A stretch of 64,000 nt of DNA from Planctomycetota bacterium (GTDB lineage Bacteria; Planctomycetota; SZUA-567; H5-PLA8): the NCBI GenBank assembly GCA_015075375.1, contig JABTUM010000003.1:434001-498000 (forward strand), given 5' to 3'. The notes beneath the pieces were generated by a model. The model was not told the origin of the DNA. It worked only from the letters and a program-made list of their open reading frames with translations, and searched no databases. Below, piece after piece: positions 9,588 through 17,936 of this stretch. The position numbers and the translations under genes are program-made. Positions within the stretch are counted from its first letter, which is position 1. Every line of letters starts with the position of its first letter.

Positions 9588-10196
9588 TTACTTCGCGGGC
9601 TTCTTGGCCTTGGCCGCCTTGGGCGCTTCGCCGCTCTTGCGCTTTTCCTTCGCCGCCTTGGTTTCCTGCACGGCCTTCTCGGCGTCCTCAAGCAGCTTCT
9701 TCTGTTTGGCTTCGCGAACGAACAGCGGACCGGCCTTCTTGGGCGCGCCTTCCGCCCAGATCACCTTCCCGCCGGCCTTCTCGATCTTCTCGATGGCGCT
9801 CTTGGAGAAGCCGTCCGCCGTCACCGTCAGCGCGACCGACAGCTCGCCTTCGCCCAGAATCTTCACCGGCACGCGGTGCGCGCTATGCAGCAGCCCCACC
9901 TCGCGTAACTGCGCCACGCCCACATCGCCGCCCTTGAACGACTTGCCCAGATCGCCGATGTTGACCACCGCGAAGACTTCCTTGAACGCGCCGTTGCGGA
10001 AACCGCGCTTCGGCAAGCGCCGGAAGAGCGGCATCTGGCCGCCTTCGTAGGTCACCTTCATCGACCAGCCCGAGCGCGAGGTCGCGCCTTCGCGGCCGCG
10101 GCAGCTCGTCTTGCCGTGTCCGCTTCCGGGGCCGCGGCCCACGCGCTTCTTGCGCTTATGGGAAAGCTGGGCCGTGCGGGCTTCGTGCAGTTGCAT
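9588..10196 (-). CDS. rplO: 50S ribosomal protein uL15 with long basic tail
   Basis: The N-terminal half is typical L15 (KRKKRVGRGPGSGHGKTSCR, residues about 14-33). The protein is 202 residues against the usual ~145; the extra ~55 residues are a Lys/Ala/Glu-rich C-terminal tail ending AKKPAK. ATG at 10196 follows AAGGTGG. Only 58 bases separate it from rpsE, so rpmD (uL30), often found here, is absent. Confidence 0.96.
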   Translation of the reverse strand: MQLHEARTAQLSHKRKKRVGRGPGSGHGKTSCRGREGATSRSGWSMKVTYEGGQMPLFRRLPKRGFRNGAFKEVFAVVNIGDLGKSFKGGDVGVAQLREVGLLHSAHRVPVKILGEGELSVALTVTADGFSKSAIEKIEKAGGKVIWAEGAPKKAGPLFVREAKQKKLLEDAEKAVQETKAAKEKRKSGEAPKAAKAKKPAK

Positions 10197-10254
10197 GACG
10201 TTCGTCCACCTTATTCGGGCGCGAACTCCGGCGCTGCGCCGGAGCCACGCGAAC

Positions 10255-10977
10255 TCATTCCTTTTTCTCTTCCGCTCCGCCTTCGGCCGGCTTCTCGGCT
10301 TCGGGCTTCGCTTCCGCCACAGGCTCCGCCTTCGCGGGCTTGGGCTCGGGCTTCGGCGCGGCGGCCTCGGCTTTCGCGCGCTCTTCTTCCATCGCGCGCT
10401 GCAACGAAGCGCGCTGAGCCTTCGCGCGGTCGCGCGTCGCCTGCACCTTCTGGATCGACTGGATCATCGGGTCGGCCTGCGGCTCCACCCCCCGCAAACG
10501 GCCCACCGTCTCGCGGCTGCGCAGTTCCAGCAGCGCCTGCAGCGCCGCCTTGACCAGGTTCTTCGGGTTCGTCGTCTTGCCGATGCTCTTCGTCAGCAGG
10601 TCGTGAATCCCGACGCACTCCAGCACCTGGCGCACCGCCGCGCCGGCGATCAAACCCGTACCCGGACGAGCGGGGAGCATGATCACCCGCGCCGAGCCGA
10701 ACTTGCCGATCACTTCATGCGGCAGCGTCGAACCGTACGTCGGCACGCGCAGCAGATTCTTGCGCGCGTTCTTCGCAGCCTTCTCGATCGCGGCGGGCAC
10801 TTCCCGGGCCTTGCCGTAGCCGATGCCGACCACGCCTTCCCCGTTGCCCACCACCGCCATCGCGGCGAACGAAAACCGGCGGCCGCCCTTTACGACCTTG
10901 GCACAACGCCAAATGTCGACCACCCGTTCCGTCAGAATCAGCCCATGGGGCTCGATCCGAGTACCGTGCGCGATCAA
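10255..10977 (-). CDS. rpsE: 30S ribosomal protein uS5
   Basis: Contains the S5 core (VVDIWRCAKVVKGGRRFSFA, then VGIGYGKAREVPAAIEKA and VIMLPARPGTGLIAGAAVR). It has 240 residues instead of ~165 because of a long C-terminal extension rich in Ala, Glu, Pro and Lys. The start is TTG at 10977, chosen because GGGAGG lies seven bases upstream and no ATG or GTG fits the conserved N-terminus. It follows rplR by 22 bases. Confidence 0.96.
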   Translation of the reverse strand: MIAHGTRIEPHGLILTERVVDIWRCAKVVKGGRRFSFAAMAVVGNGEGVVGIGYGKAREVPAAIEKAAKNARKNLLRVPTYGSTLPHEVIGKFGSARVIMLPARPGTGLIAGAAVRQVLECVGIHDLLTKSIGKTTNPKNLVKAALQALLELRSRETVGRLRGVEPQADPMIQSIQKVQATRDRAKAQRASLQRAMEEERAKAEAAAPKPEPKPAKAEPVAEAKPEAEKPAEGGAEEKKE

Positions 10978-10999
10978 AACGCAACCTCCCTTAACCCGC

Positions 11000-11365
11000 T
11001 TAGAACGCCAAGCCGCCTTCGCGAGCGCCCTCGGCGAGCGCCTTCACGCGGCCATGGTACAGATACCCGCCGCGATCGAATACGGCCTTCTCGATGCCCT
11101 TCTGCTTGGCCAACTGCGCCAGCGCCTTGCCCACCGTCTTTGCCGCCACCACGCTCCCGCCCGACTTCAGCGATCCGCGCAGTTCCTTCGACATCGACGT
11201 GGCCGTCACCAGCGTCTTGCCTTCCACGTCGTCGATCAACTGCGCCTGGATGTGCTTCGAACTCCGAAACACATTCAAACGCGGCCGTTCGGCCGTGCCC
11301 TGAATCTTGCGGCGTACTCGCCGGTGGCGCTTCACGCGCTTGTCGTTCGACGATTGCTGAGCCAT
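11000..11365 (-). CDS. rplR: 50S ribosomal protein uL18
   Basis: A 121-residue protein that binds 5S rRNA in the central protuberance. The typical RRKIQGTAERPRLNVFRSSK block follows a basic N-terminus, and the C-terminus ends DRGGYLYHGRVKALAEGARE. ATG at 11365 is the natural start; the frame is open further upstream, but that stretch overlaps rplF and has no L18 similarity. Standard position between rplF and rpsE. Confidence 0.96.
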   Translation of the reverse strand: MAQQSSNDKRVKRHRRVRRKIQGTAERPRLNVFRSSKHIQAQLIDDVEGKTLVTATSMSKELRGSLKSGGSVVAAKTVGKALAQLAKQKGIEKAVFDRGGYLYHGRVKALAEGAREGGLAF

Positions 11366-11412
11366 CTCGAATCTCGCTCCGAAAAATCCAACCGCTCGCG
11401 GCCAGGCGACCC

Positions 11413-11967
11413 TTAGGTCCCCGTCGCGCCCACCGTCTTGCCGGGCAGCTTGCGAACCTGCTCGCCCTGGTACCGGATGCCCTTGCCCTTGTACACGTCC
11501 GGAGGACGAATCGCCCGCAACGAGGCCGCCGCCTGCCCGACCAACTGCTTGTCGATCCCCGTGATCACCATTTCCGTCTGCGACGGGCACGTCACCGTCA
11601 CCCCATCCGGAATCTGGTACACGCGCGGTACTTTCGTATTCCAGCCCACCCACAGCAGCACCTGCTTGCCCGACACCTGAGCGCGGTAACCCACGCCCTG
11701 GATCTCGAGCCGCTTCTCGTAGCCCTTCGTCACGCCGAATATCATGTTCGCGGCCAATGCACGATACAATCCGTGCTTGGCGCGCTCGGCGCGAAGGTCG
11801 GAAGCCCGGAGCACCATCAGCTCCTTGCCTTCGACGGCCGCGGAGATCGAGCCGCTCATGGCCAGCTTGAGCTGGCCCTTGGGGCCTTTAACGGTCACCT
11901 CGTGACCCTCGACGCTCACGTTAACGCCGTCGGGGATGGAGACCGGCTTTTTTCCAATGCGCGACAT
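11413..11967 (-). CDS. rplF: 50S ribosomal protein uL6
   Basis: A 184-residue protein starting MSRIGKKPVSIPDGVNVSVE, the standard L6 N-terminus. It contains the duplicated L6 fold, with GVGYRAQVSGKQVLLWVGW in the second repeat and IRPPDVYKGKGIRYQGEQVR at the C-terminus. ATG at 11967 is the start; a longer open frame upstream lies in rpsH. Located between rpsH and rplR as in most bacteria. Confidence 0.97.
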   Translation of the reverse strand: MSRIGKKPVSIPDGVNVSVEGHEVTVKGPKGQLKLAMSGSISAAVEGKELMVLRASDLRAERAKHGLYRALAANMIFGVTKGYEKRLEIQGVGYRAQVSGKQVLLWVGWNTKVPRVYQIPDGVTVTCPSQTEMVITGIDKQLVGQAAASLRAIRPPDVYKGKGIRYQGEQVRKLPGKTVGATGT

Positions 11968-12017
11968 GGCAATGCTTCCCGGTTCCTGCGTCCTGCCTGC
12001 GTGCTCAAGTAATCGCG

Positions 12018-12425
12018 TCACTCGACGCGGCAAAGCACCTCGCCGCCCACGTTGGCTTCCCGCGCTTTGCGGTCCGACATCACGCCCTTCGGCGTGGACA
12101 GCACCCAGATGCCCAAGCCCTGCAGCACCGGCTTCAATTCCGTCACCTTCATGTAAACCCGGCGGCCCGGCTTGCTCACCCGGTCGATCCGGCGAATCAC
12201 CTTCTCGCCGCCGCGCCCGTAGCGAAGCTGGATCAGCAGGTCGTTCTGCACCTTGCACTCGGGGTTGGCCACCACCTCGTAGCGCTCGATGAATCCCTCA
12301 TCCTTCAGCGTTTCGCACACGCTGAGGCATACGTTCGTGCTGCGCACGCGGACCTGATCCATGAACCGCATATTGGCGTTGCGGATCCGGGTCAGCATGT
12401 CGGCGATCGGATCGGTCAATGGCAT
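12018..12425 (-). CDS. rpsH: 30S ribosomal protein uS8
   Basis: A 135-residue protein starting MPLTDPIADMLTRIRNANMR, the S8 signature. The C-terminus has GLGIWVLSTPKGVMSDRKAR and GGEVLCRVE, the conserved 16S-rRNA-binding segment. In enterobacteria S8 is the translational repressor of the spc operon; whether that holds here cannot be read from the sequence. Lies between rpsN and rplF. Confidence 0.97.
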   Translation of the reverse strand: MPLTDPIADMLTRIRNANMRFMDQVRVRSTNVCLSVCETLKDEGFIERYEVVANPECKVQNDLLIQLRYGRGGEKVIRRIDRVSKPGRRVYMKVTELKPVLQGLGIWVLSTPKGVMSDRKAREANVGGEVLCRVE

Positions 12426-12485
12426 GTCCTGCTCGCTCCGTAAGCTCCGCGAAAGCGCGGCGCTCTTCCCGTTCTCAACCGGACG

Positions 12486-12671
12486 CTACCAGCTCGACTT
12501 GCGCACGCCCGGAATCTCACCCTGATGCGCCAGCTTCCGGAAACACAACCGGCAAATCCGGAACTTGCGCAAGTACGCCCGAGACCGACCGCACAGCTCG
12601 CAGCGGTTGTACGCGCGCGTGCCGAACTTCGGCTTTTCCTTGCACTTCACCTTCCAGCGCAGGCTGGCCAT
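12486..12671 (-). CDS. rpsN: 30S ribosomal protein uS14, zinc-binding short form
   Basis: A 61-residue S14 of the type Z (C+) class: four cysteines at residues 24, 27, 40 and 43 (CELCGRSRAYLRKFRICRLC) form the zinc ribbon. The C-terminus GEIPGVRKSSW is the standard ending. The short zinc form is the ancestral type. ATG at 12671. Located between rplE and rpsH in the usual order. Confidence 0.97.
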   Translation of the reverse strand: MASLRWKVKCKEKPKFGTRAYNRCELCGRSRAYLRKFRICRLCFRKLAHQGEIPGVRKSSW

Positions 12672-12701
12672 GCGTCACTCCTTAACCTTCGTAACTCGCG
12701 T

Positions 12702-13307
12702 TCAGCGTTCCCGGAACGGCATGCCCATGTGCCGCAGCAGCGCACGAGCCTGATCGTCGCTCTTGGCCGTCGTGCAGATCGTCACGTCCATCCCGTGCAC
12801 CACGTCCGCCTTGTCCGGATCGATCTCGGGGAACACCGTCTGTTCCTGCAAGCCCATCGAGTAATTCCCGCGCCCGTCGAAGCTGCGCGGAGACACCCCG
12901 CGGAAGTCGCGGATACGCGGAATCGCCACATTCAGCAGCCGGTCGAGGAACTCGTACATCCGCGGGCCGCGCAACGTCACCCGGCAGCCCACCTTCATGT
13001 TCTCGCGCAGCTTGAAGTTCGAGATCGACTTCGTAGCGATCGTCACCACCGCCTTCTGGCCCGCGATCGTCGTCATGTCGTTCACGCACTGTTCGACGAA
13101 CTTCGAGTTGCCCTCGGCCCCGGCCTTGCCGAAGCCCATGTTCAAGCACACCTTCGTCAGCCGAGGCACGGCCATCTTGTTCTTGATGCCGAACTCCTGC
13201 ATCAGCGCCGGCATCACCTGGTCCTCGTAGCGCTTGCGCAGACGCGCCTTCGCCGCCGGAACCACGGGTTTCTTGCCGCCCGCCGCCTCTTTCGTTTCGT
13301 CCGCCAT
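12702..13307 (-). CDS. rplE: 50S ribosomal protein uL5
   Basis: A 201-residue protein that binds 5S rRNA. Typical blocks are VPRLTKVCLNMGFGKAG, GQKAVVTIATKSISNFKLRE, GCRVTLRGPRMYEFLDRLLN and the C-terminal GMDVTICTTAKSDDQARALL. A ~20-residue Ala/Lys-rich N-terminal extension (MADETKEAAGGKKPVVPAAK) precedes the core. Lies between rplX and rpsN. Confidence 0.97.
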   Translation of the reverse strand: MADETKEAAGGKKPVVPAAKARLRKRYEDQVMPALMQEFGIKNKMAVPRLTKVCLNMGFGKAGAEGNSKFVEQCVNDMTTIAGQKAVVTIATKSISNFKLRENMKVGCRVTLRGPRMYEFLDRLLNVAIPRIRDFRGVSPRSFDGRGNYSMGLQEQTVFPEIDPDKADVVHGMDVTICTTAKSDDQARALLRHMGMPFRER

Positions 13308-13348
13308 GGAATCGCTCGCCTTCTTGCCGCCCAGGACCCGCTACGCGC

Positions 13349-13678
13349 TCAACCGCGGTTGCGCCACTCGCGCGGGCCCGCTTCCACCAATTCCAGATTC
13401 GCCAGCGCGATCGGGCGCTTCATGATCTTCAGACCGCCCGCCTCGCCGCTCTTCGGGTTGTAACGCACCGTCTTCCAGTGCTCGAGCCCGCGCGTCGGCT
13501 TCTCCTTCTCGCCGCGCTTCGCGCGCTTCTTCGGCACTTCCAGCACCGCGCGCCCTTTAATCCGGTCCACCTGAAGCACCGTGCACACCAGCGGAGCGCC
13601 CTGCTCGTCCTTCGCGTTGCGCCCTTCGCCCTGCACGATACGGACCTTGTCGCCCTTGCAGATCTTGCTCTTGATCAT
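13349..13678 (-). CDS. rplX: 50S ribosomal protein uL24
   Basis: An L24 protein of about 109 residues with the KOW motif near the N-terminus (KICKGDKVRIVQGEGRNAKD) and an RPIALANLELVE segment that replaces the usual HPSNVML. The start is either GTG at 13681 or ATG at 13678. I prefer the ATG because the GAGG upstream is then seven bases away. Either way it overlaps the rplN stop (TGATG or GTGA), which implies translational coupling. Confidence 0.94.
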   Translation of the reverse strand: MIKSKICKGDKVRIVQGEGRNAKDEQGAPLVCTVLQVDRIKGRAVLEVPKKRAKRGEKEKPTRGLEHWKTVRYNPKSGEAGGLKIMKRPIALANLELVEAGPREWRNRG

Positions 13679-14067
13679 CACACCACCTCAGCCGCCAGAG
13701 AGACGATCTTCATGAAGCCCTTGGAGCGCAGTTCGCGCGCCACCGGCCCGAAGATGCGCGTGCCGCGCGGCTCTTCCTCGGCGTTCAGCAGCACGATCGC
13801 GTTGTTGTCGAAGCGCACCGTGGAACCGTCCGCGCGCCGGATCGGCGACTTCGTTCGAACCACCACGCCCTTCACCACCAGCTTCTTCTTTTCCTTCTTG
13901 TTCGCACAGACGAAATCGCTGCCCGGCTGCACCTTCTTCACCGCCACCACAATGATGTCGCCCACCCGGGCATAGCGGCGCTTCGAGCCGCCCAGCACCT
14001 TGATGCACAGCGCCGTACGGGCGCCGCTGTTGTCCGCCACTTCCACCACCGTCTCTTGCTGAATCAT
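13678..14067 (-). CDS. rplN: 50S ribosomal protein uL14
   Basis: A 129-residue protein starting MIQQETVVEVADNSGARTAL, the highly conserved L14 N-terminus. It contains VGDIIVVAVKKVQPGSDFVC and ends GFMKIVSLAAEVV. A short Lys-rich insertion (ANKKEKKKLVVKGVVVRTK) sits in the middle. ATG at 14067; its stop codon overlaps the rplX start. Confidence 0.97.
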   Translation of the reverse strand: MIQQETVVEVADNSGARTALCIKVLGGSKRRYARVGDIIVVAVKKVQPGSDFVCANKKEKKKLVVKGVVVRTKSPIRRADGSTVRFDNNAIVLLNAEEEPRGTRIFGPVARELRSKGFMKIVSLAAEVV

Positions 14068-14101
14068 CGGTCTATCCGCCTCGTTGCCGCCGCCCGTCCG
14101 C

Positions 14102-14413
14102 TCAAACCTTGGCCGCTTCCGTGCCCGGCACCGCGGCCAGGTCGACCGCGCGCTCCAGAACCTTAATCAGACGCCAGCGCTTCTGCTTCGAAAGCGGACG
14201 CGTGAACTCCACCTCCACCCGGTCGCCCTGCTTCGCCTCGTTCTTCTCGTCGTGGGCGTGCAGCTTCGTCGATCGGTAAATGTACTTGCCGTACGCTTCG
14301 TGCTTGAACAGGCGGCGCACCTCGATCGTGATCGTCTTGTGGCGCTTGTCGCTCACCACCACGCCGATCCGGGTCACCTTCGCCAGTTCGCCCGTCTTCG
14401 CTTCGTCCGCCAT
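14102..14413 (-). CDS. rpsQ: 30S ribosomal protein uS17
   Basis: A 103-residue S17 with the conserved VTRIGVVVSDKRHKTITIEV start and the KLHAHDEKNEAKQGDRVEVE block (usually HD..N....GD.V). The C-terminal ~15 residues extend slightly beyond the ~85-residue norm. ATG at 14413; between rpmC and rplN. Confidence 0.96.
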   Translation of the reverse strand: MADEAKTGELAKVTRIGVVVSDKRHKTITIEVRRLFKHEAYGKYIYRSTKLHAHDEKNEAKQGDRVEVEFTRPLSKQKRWRLIKVLERAVDLAAVPGTEAAKV

Positions 14414-14492
14414 GAATCGCTCTTCCTACCCGCTGCCCGGCTGCGTTCTAAGCCTGCACCCGCCGCGCGACGCGCGCGGCCCGGTCCCGGCC

Positions 14493-14918
14493 TTATTTGC
14501 TCTGACCCGGATCCACGCGCTCCAGCACCTTGCGCACCCGGCGCGCCTCCGCCAACCGCACCGCCGCCCGGTCCGCCGCGCTCGTCTTCTCCAGGCGCAG
14601 ATTCTTCAACCGCACCCGGGGAAGCTGCACCCGCGGCTCCGACGACGCCAGCTTGCGGGCCTTCGGCTGAGCGCTCTCCGCCTTCGGCTTCAACTCCGCG
14701 ATCGATCGGTCCAGCTCCGTGCGCAACCCGCGCTCTCGCAGGATCGTCCGGATCCGCGCCACCAGCCGGCGGCCCAGCTTCTTCTCGTGCGCCTTGATCG
14801 CCTCGCCGCTGGCCCCGCGGACCGTCGCGTCGAAGATCTTCTTCTTCTCCATCGCGAGCTGATCCAGCAGTTCCTGGTCCGTCTTCTCGCGCAGGTCCTT
14901 GCCGATAATCATGGGCAT
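14493..14918 (-). CDS. rpmC: 50S ribosomal protein uL29 with unusually long C-terminal extension
   Basis: Residues 1-70 are a normal L29 helical hairpin (KDLREKTDQELLDQLAMEKK, with RRLVARIRTILRERGLRTEL in the second helix). The full protein is 141 residues, twice the usual 60-70. The extra half is basic and helical (LPRVRLKNLRLEKTSAADRA) and is not a second gene, because the frame runs on without a break. ATG at 14918 has AAGGA upstream. Position between rplP and rpsQ is standard. Confidence 0.93.
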   Translation of the reverse strand: MPMIIGKDLREKTDQELLDQLAMEKKKIFDATVRGASGEAIKAHEKKLGRRLVARIRTILRERGLRTELDRSIAELKPKAESAQPKARKLASSEPRVQLPRVRLKNLRLEKTSAADRAAVRLAEARRVRKVLERVDPGQSK

Positions 14919-14985
14919 CGTACGAATCCTTACCTCAACACCGGCTCAACGTCGTCTCGTTCCGTCCGTTCAAGCGCCGCGCGCC

Positions 14986-15405
14986 TTACACCGTCGGGCG
15001 CCGCTGTACGAATTTGATCTTCACCGGCAGCTTGCCCGCCTGCTTGCGGAAGAGTTCCCGCGCCAGCAGGAGCGGAATCCCGCCGATCTCGAAGAGGATC
15101 GTGCCGGGCTTCACCACCGCCGCCCAGTACTCCACTTCGCCCTTGCCCTTGCCCATGCGCGTCTCGGCCGCCGTCGCCGTGACCGACTTGTGCGGGAAGA
15201 CGCGGATCCAGTAGCGCCCTTCCGTGCCCAGGCCGCGCGAAAGCACCACGCGCGCCGCTTCGATCTGCTGCGCGCTCAGCCACCCGGCTTCCAGCGCCAT
15301 GCAGCCGTAGTCCCCGTAGGCCACGTAATTGCCGCGCGTCGCCATCCCGCGAATCCGGCCGCGCTGCGACTTGCGGTGCTTGACCCGTTTAGGCATCAAG
15401 GACAT
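14986..15405 (-). CDS. rplP: 50S ribosomal protein uL16
   Basis: A 139-residue protein beginning MSLMPKRVKHRKSQRGRIRG, then GLGTEGRYWIRVFPHKSVTA and the GKGKGEVEYWAAVVKPGTIL block. Start at 15405 is supported by GGAGA upstream, and the frame overlaps the end of rpsC by 17 bases. L16 lies near the peptidyl-transferase centre. Standard position between rpsC and rpmC. Confidence 0.97.
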   Translation of the reverse strand: MSLMPKRVKHRKSQRGRIRGMATRGNYVAYGDYGCMALEAGWLSAQQIEAARVVLSRGLGTEGRYWIRVFPHKSVTATAAETRMGKGKGEVEYWAAVVKPGTILFEIGGIPLLLARELFRKQAGKLPVKIKFVQRRPTV

Positions 15406-16051
15406 GGGCCGTCTCCTTCTCGATCTTGCCCTTGTAGATCCACACCTTGATGCCGATCACCCCGTACGTCGTCTTGGCTTCGGCCAGGCCGTAATCCACA
15501 TCCGCCGTCAGCGTGTGCAACGGCAGCGAGCCTTCCATGTACTTCTCGGTGCGCGCGATTTCCGCGCCGCCCAACCGGCCCGCGCAGATGATCTTCACGC
15601 CGCGCGCGCCCGCGCCGCGCGAAGTCTCCACGGCCTTCTTCATCGCGCGCCGGAAACTCGCGCGCTTCAATAACTGCTCGGCCACACCCTGCGCCACCAG
15701 CGCCGCATCCAACTCCGGCTTCGTCACCTCGCGGATGTTGACCTGAATCTTCTTCGTCTCGCCCGAAGCGAACTGCTGCAAATCCTCGCGCAGCTTGTCG
15801 ATCTCCGCGCCCTTCTTGCCGATCACCACGCCCGGACGGGACGTGTGCAGGAAGACGCTGATCTCTTCCCCGCCGCGCTCGATCTCGACCCGCGAAATGC
15901 CCGCCTGCGGCAGCTTCGCCATCACGTAGCGCTTGATCTTCTGGTCTTCCACCAGCCGCTTGCCGAAGTCCTGCTTCCGGGCGTACCAGCGCGAATTCCA
16001 GGGCCGGGTAATCCCGACGCGGAAACCGAACGGATGAATCTTCTGACCCAC
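15389..16051 (-). CDS. rpsC: 30S ribosomal protein uS3
   Basis: A 220-residue protein starting with GTG (MGQKIHPFGFRVGITRPWNS). The KH domain has VVIGKKGAEIDKLREDLQ, and the C-terminal domain has GVKIICAGRLGGAEIARTEK and TTYGVIGIKVWIYKG. S3 lines the mRNA entry tunnel. It overlaps rplP by 17 bases and follows rplV by 22. Confidence 0.97.
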   Translation of the reverse strand: MGQKIHPFGFRVGITRPWNSRWYARKQDFGKRLVEDQKIKRYVMAKLPQAGISRVEIERGGEEISVFLHTSRPGVVIGKKGAEIDKLREDLQQFASGETKKIQVNIREVTKPELDAALVAQGVAEQLLKRASFRRAMKKAVETSRGAGARGVKIICAGRLGGAEIARTEKYMEGSLPLHTLTADVDYGLAEAKTTYGVIGIKVWIYKGKIEKETAHVLDA

Positions 16052-16073
16052 GCTCTAGCTCCTGGCGCGCGCC

Positions 16074-16616
16074 CTATTCGGACGCGGCCTGCTTGGCGCC
16101 TTCGGACTTCGCGGCGCCCTTCTTGGACTTGGACTTCTTGGACTTCTTGCTCTTCTTGCCCTTCGCCGGCGCGGCTTCCGCCGTACCTTCCGGACGCTCG
16201 CCCAGCACCACCGTCAGGTGCGAACTGCGCCGGATGATCGGGCGCGCACGCCCCATCGGACCGGCTTTGAAGCGGTGCAGCCGCGAACCTTCGTTGCAGT
16301 ACGCCTCGGCCACCACCAGCTCCGCCGCGCCCACACGGCCGTTGGACTTCACGTCCGCGTTGCCCAGCGCGCTCATCAGGACGCGGTCGGCCAGGTACGC
16401 CGCGCGCTTCGACGAATAGCGCAGCACCTCGCGCGCGCGCTCCACCGGCAGCCCGCGGATCTGGTCCAGCACCAGCCGGACCTTCTGCGGCGCCATGCGG
16501 AAGCCGCGCAACGTCGCCCCGTAGCGGCCCTCGGCGTACACCAGCCGCTGAGCCTTCGGATGCCCCTGCTCGATGCGCGCGGGGCTGACGATCTTGCCGT
16601 GCCGAATCTGTCCCAT
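16074..16616 (-). CDS. rplV: 50S ribosomal protein uL22
   Basis: L22 core at about residues 35-145: MAPQKVRLVLDQIRGLPVER, the tunnel-lining loop, and RARPIIRRSSHLTVVLGE. A longer N-terminus (~33 residues before the core) and a Lys/Ser/Ala-rich tail (KGKKSKKSKKSKSKKG) bring it to 180 residues against ~110. ATG at 16616; between rpsS and rpsC. Confidence 0.96.
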   Translation of the reverse strand: MGQIRHGKIVSPARIEQGHPKAQRLVYAEGRYGATLRGFRMAPQKVRLVLDQIRGLPVERAREVLRYSSKRAAYLADRVLMSALGNADVKSNGRVGAAELVVAEAYCNEGSRLHRFKAGPMGRARPIIRRSSHLTVVLGERPEGTAEAAPAKGKKSKKSKKSKSKKGAAKSEGAKQAASE

Positions 16617-16664
16617 CGTTCCTCAACCTTCAATCGGGGGCCTGCGCCCGTTCGTACTCGCGCC

Positions 16665-16973
16665 TTACTTCTTCGCCGCCGGAGCCGGCGCCGGAGCGGC
16701 GCCTGCCTTGGCCGCGCCGCCCGAATGCCCGCGGAACGTCCGCGTCGGGGAGAACTCGCCCAGCTTGTGCCCGACCAGTTCCTCGGTCACGTACACGCGC
16801 AGGAACGTCTTCCCGTTGTGGACCAGGAACGTATGCCCGACGAATTCGGGAATGACGGTGCAGGCGCGCGCCCAGGTCTTGATGGGCTCGCGGCCCCCCT
16901 GGTGCTTCTGCTTCTCCACCTTCACTCGAAGTTTCGGATCCACGAAGGGACCCTTTTTCATCGAACGGGACAT
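16665..16973 (-). CDS. rpsS: 30S ribosomal protein uS19
   Basis: A 102-residue protein starting MSRSMKKGPFVDPKLRVKVE. It includes IKTWARACTVIPEFVGHTFL and the KLGEFSPTRTFRGHSG block, followed by a short Ala/Pro/Lys tail. S19 sits in the 30S head. ATG at 16973; between rplB and rplV. Confidence 0.97.
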   Translation of the reverse strand: MSRSMKKGPFVDPKLRVKVEKQKHQGGREPIKTWARACTVIPEFVGHTFLVHNGKTFLRVYVTEELVGHKLGEFSPTRTFRGHSGGAAKAGAAPAPAPAAKK

Positions 16974-17042
16974 CGGTTGCCCTGCTCCTTGGATTCGACC
17001 TGCTCCAGGCCGCTACGCGCTTACGCCGCGCACGAGCGAGAC

Positions 17043-17903
17043 CTAGGACACCACTTCCACCGGAGCGCCCTTGCGCCGCCGGATGATCTGCTTGTTGCTG
17101 CGAGCCTTGGGCTTGCGCGTCTTGCCGCCCTTGGCCAGCACGCCCGTCGGGGACTGCGGAATGTGGCCCTTGCGCCGAGCCGCGCCGCCGCCCATCGGAT
17201 GGTCCACGGGGTTCTTCGCCATGCCGCGGCCCGTAGGACGCGTGCGCAGCGCCTGCATCCGCCGGCCCGCCTTGCCCCACACCACCAGCTCGTGGTCCAC
17301 GTTGCCGACCTGGCCGATCGTCGCCCGGCACGCTTCCGGAATCTTGCGCATCTCGCCCGACGGCAGCACGATATGAGCGTACCCGCCCTCGCGCGCCACC
17401 AGCCGCGCTTCCACCCCCGCCGAACGCGCCAACTGCCCGCCGTTGCCCGGGCGCAGTTCGATGTTGTGGATCACCATGCCCAGCGGCATGCTCGCCAGCG
17501 GCATCGCGTTGCCCACGTCGGGCTCCACGTTTTCCTTGCCGCTCAACACCTTCGAACCGACCTTCAGGCCCTTCGGCGCGATGATGTAGCGCTTCTCGCC
17601 GTCCGCGTAATGCAGCCGAGCGATGAACGAAGACCGGTACGGGTCGTACTCGATCGCCGCCACCTTCGCTTCGATCCCGTCCTTGTCGCGCCGGAAGTCC
17701 ACCTTGCGGTAGAACCGCTTCATCCCGTGGCCCGAAATCACACGGTTCGTCACGCGGCCGTGATGGTTGCGCCCGCCGCTGCTGGGAATGAACTCCCGCA
17801 GGCCCGCAACCGGCTTGAGCTTGCCTTCAAGCTCCGCCTTGTAGTCGATCACCGAGGCGCCGCGGCGGCCCGGAGTCACCGGCTTGTATTGTCGAATCGG
17901 CAT
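17043..17903 (-). CDS. rplB: 50S ribosomal protein uL2
   Basis: A 286-residue protein beginning MPIRQYKPVTPGRRGASVID. It includes SGGRNHHGRVTNRVISGHGM, NAMPLASMPLGMVIHNIELR, and the active-site-proximal KNPVDHPMGGGAARRKGHIP containing the conserved His used near the peptidyl-transferase centre. ATG at 17903. Unusually, lepB separates it from rplW. Confidence 0.98.
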   Translation of the reverse strand: MPIRQYKPVTPGRRGASVIDYKAELEGKLKPVAGLREFIPSSGGRNHHGRVTNRVISGHGMKRFYRKVDFRRDKDGIEAKVAAIEYDPYRSSFIARLHYADGEKRYIIAPKGLKVGSKVLSGKENVEPDVGNAMPLASMPLGMVIHNIELRPGNGGQLARSAGVEARLVAREGGYAHIVLPSGEMRKIPEACRATIGQVGNVDHELVVWGKAGRRMQALRTRPTGRGMAKNPVDHPMGGGAARRKGHIPQSPTGVLAKGGKTRKPKARSNKQIIRRRKGAPVEVVS

Positions 17904-17936
17904 CGTTCGTTCCTGCCTTCCACCACGGCCCGAGCG

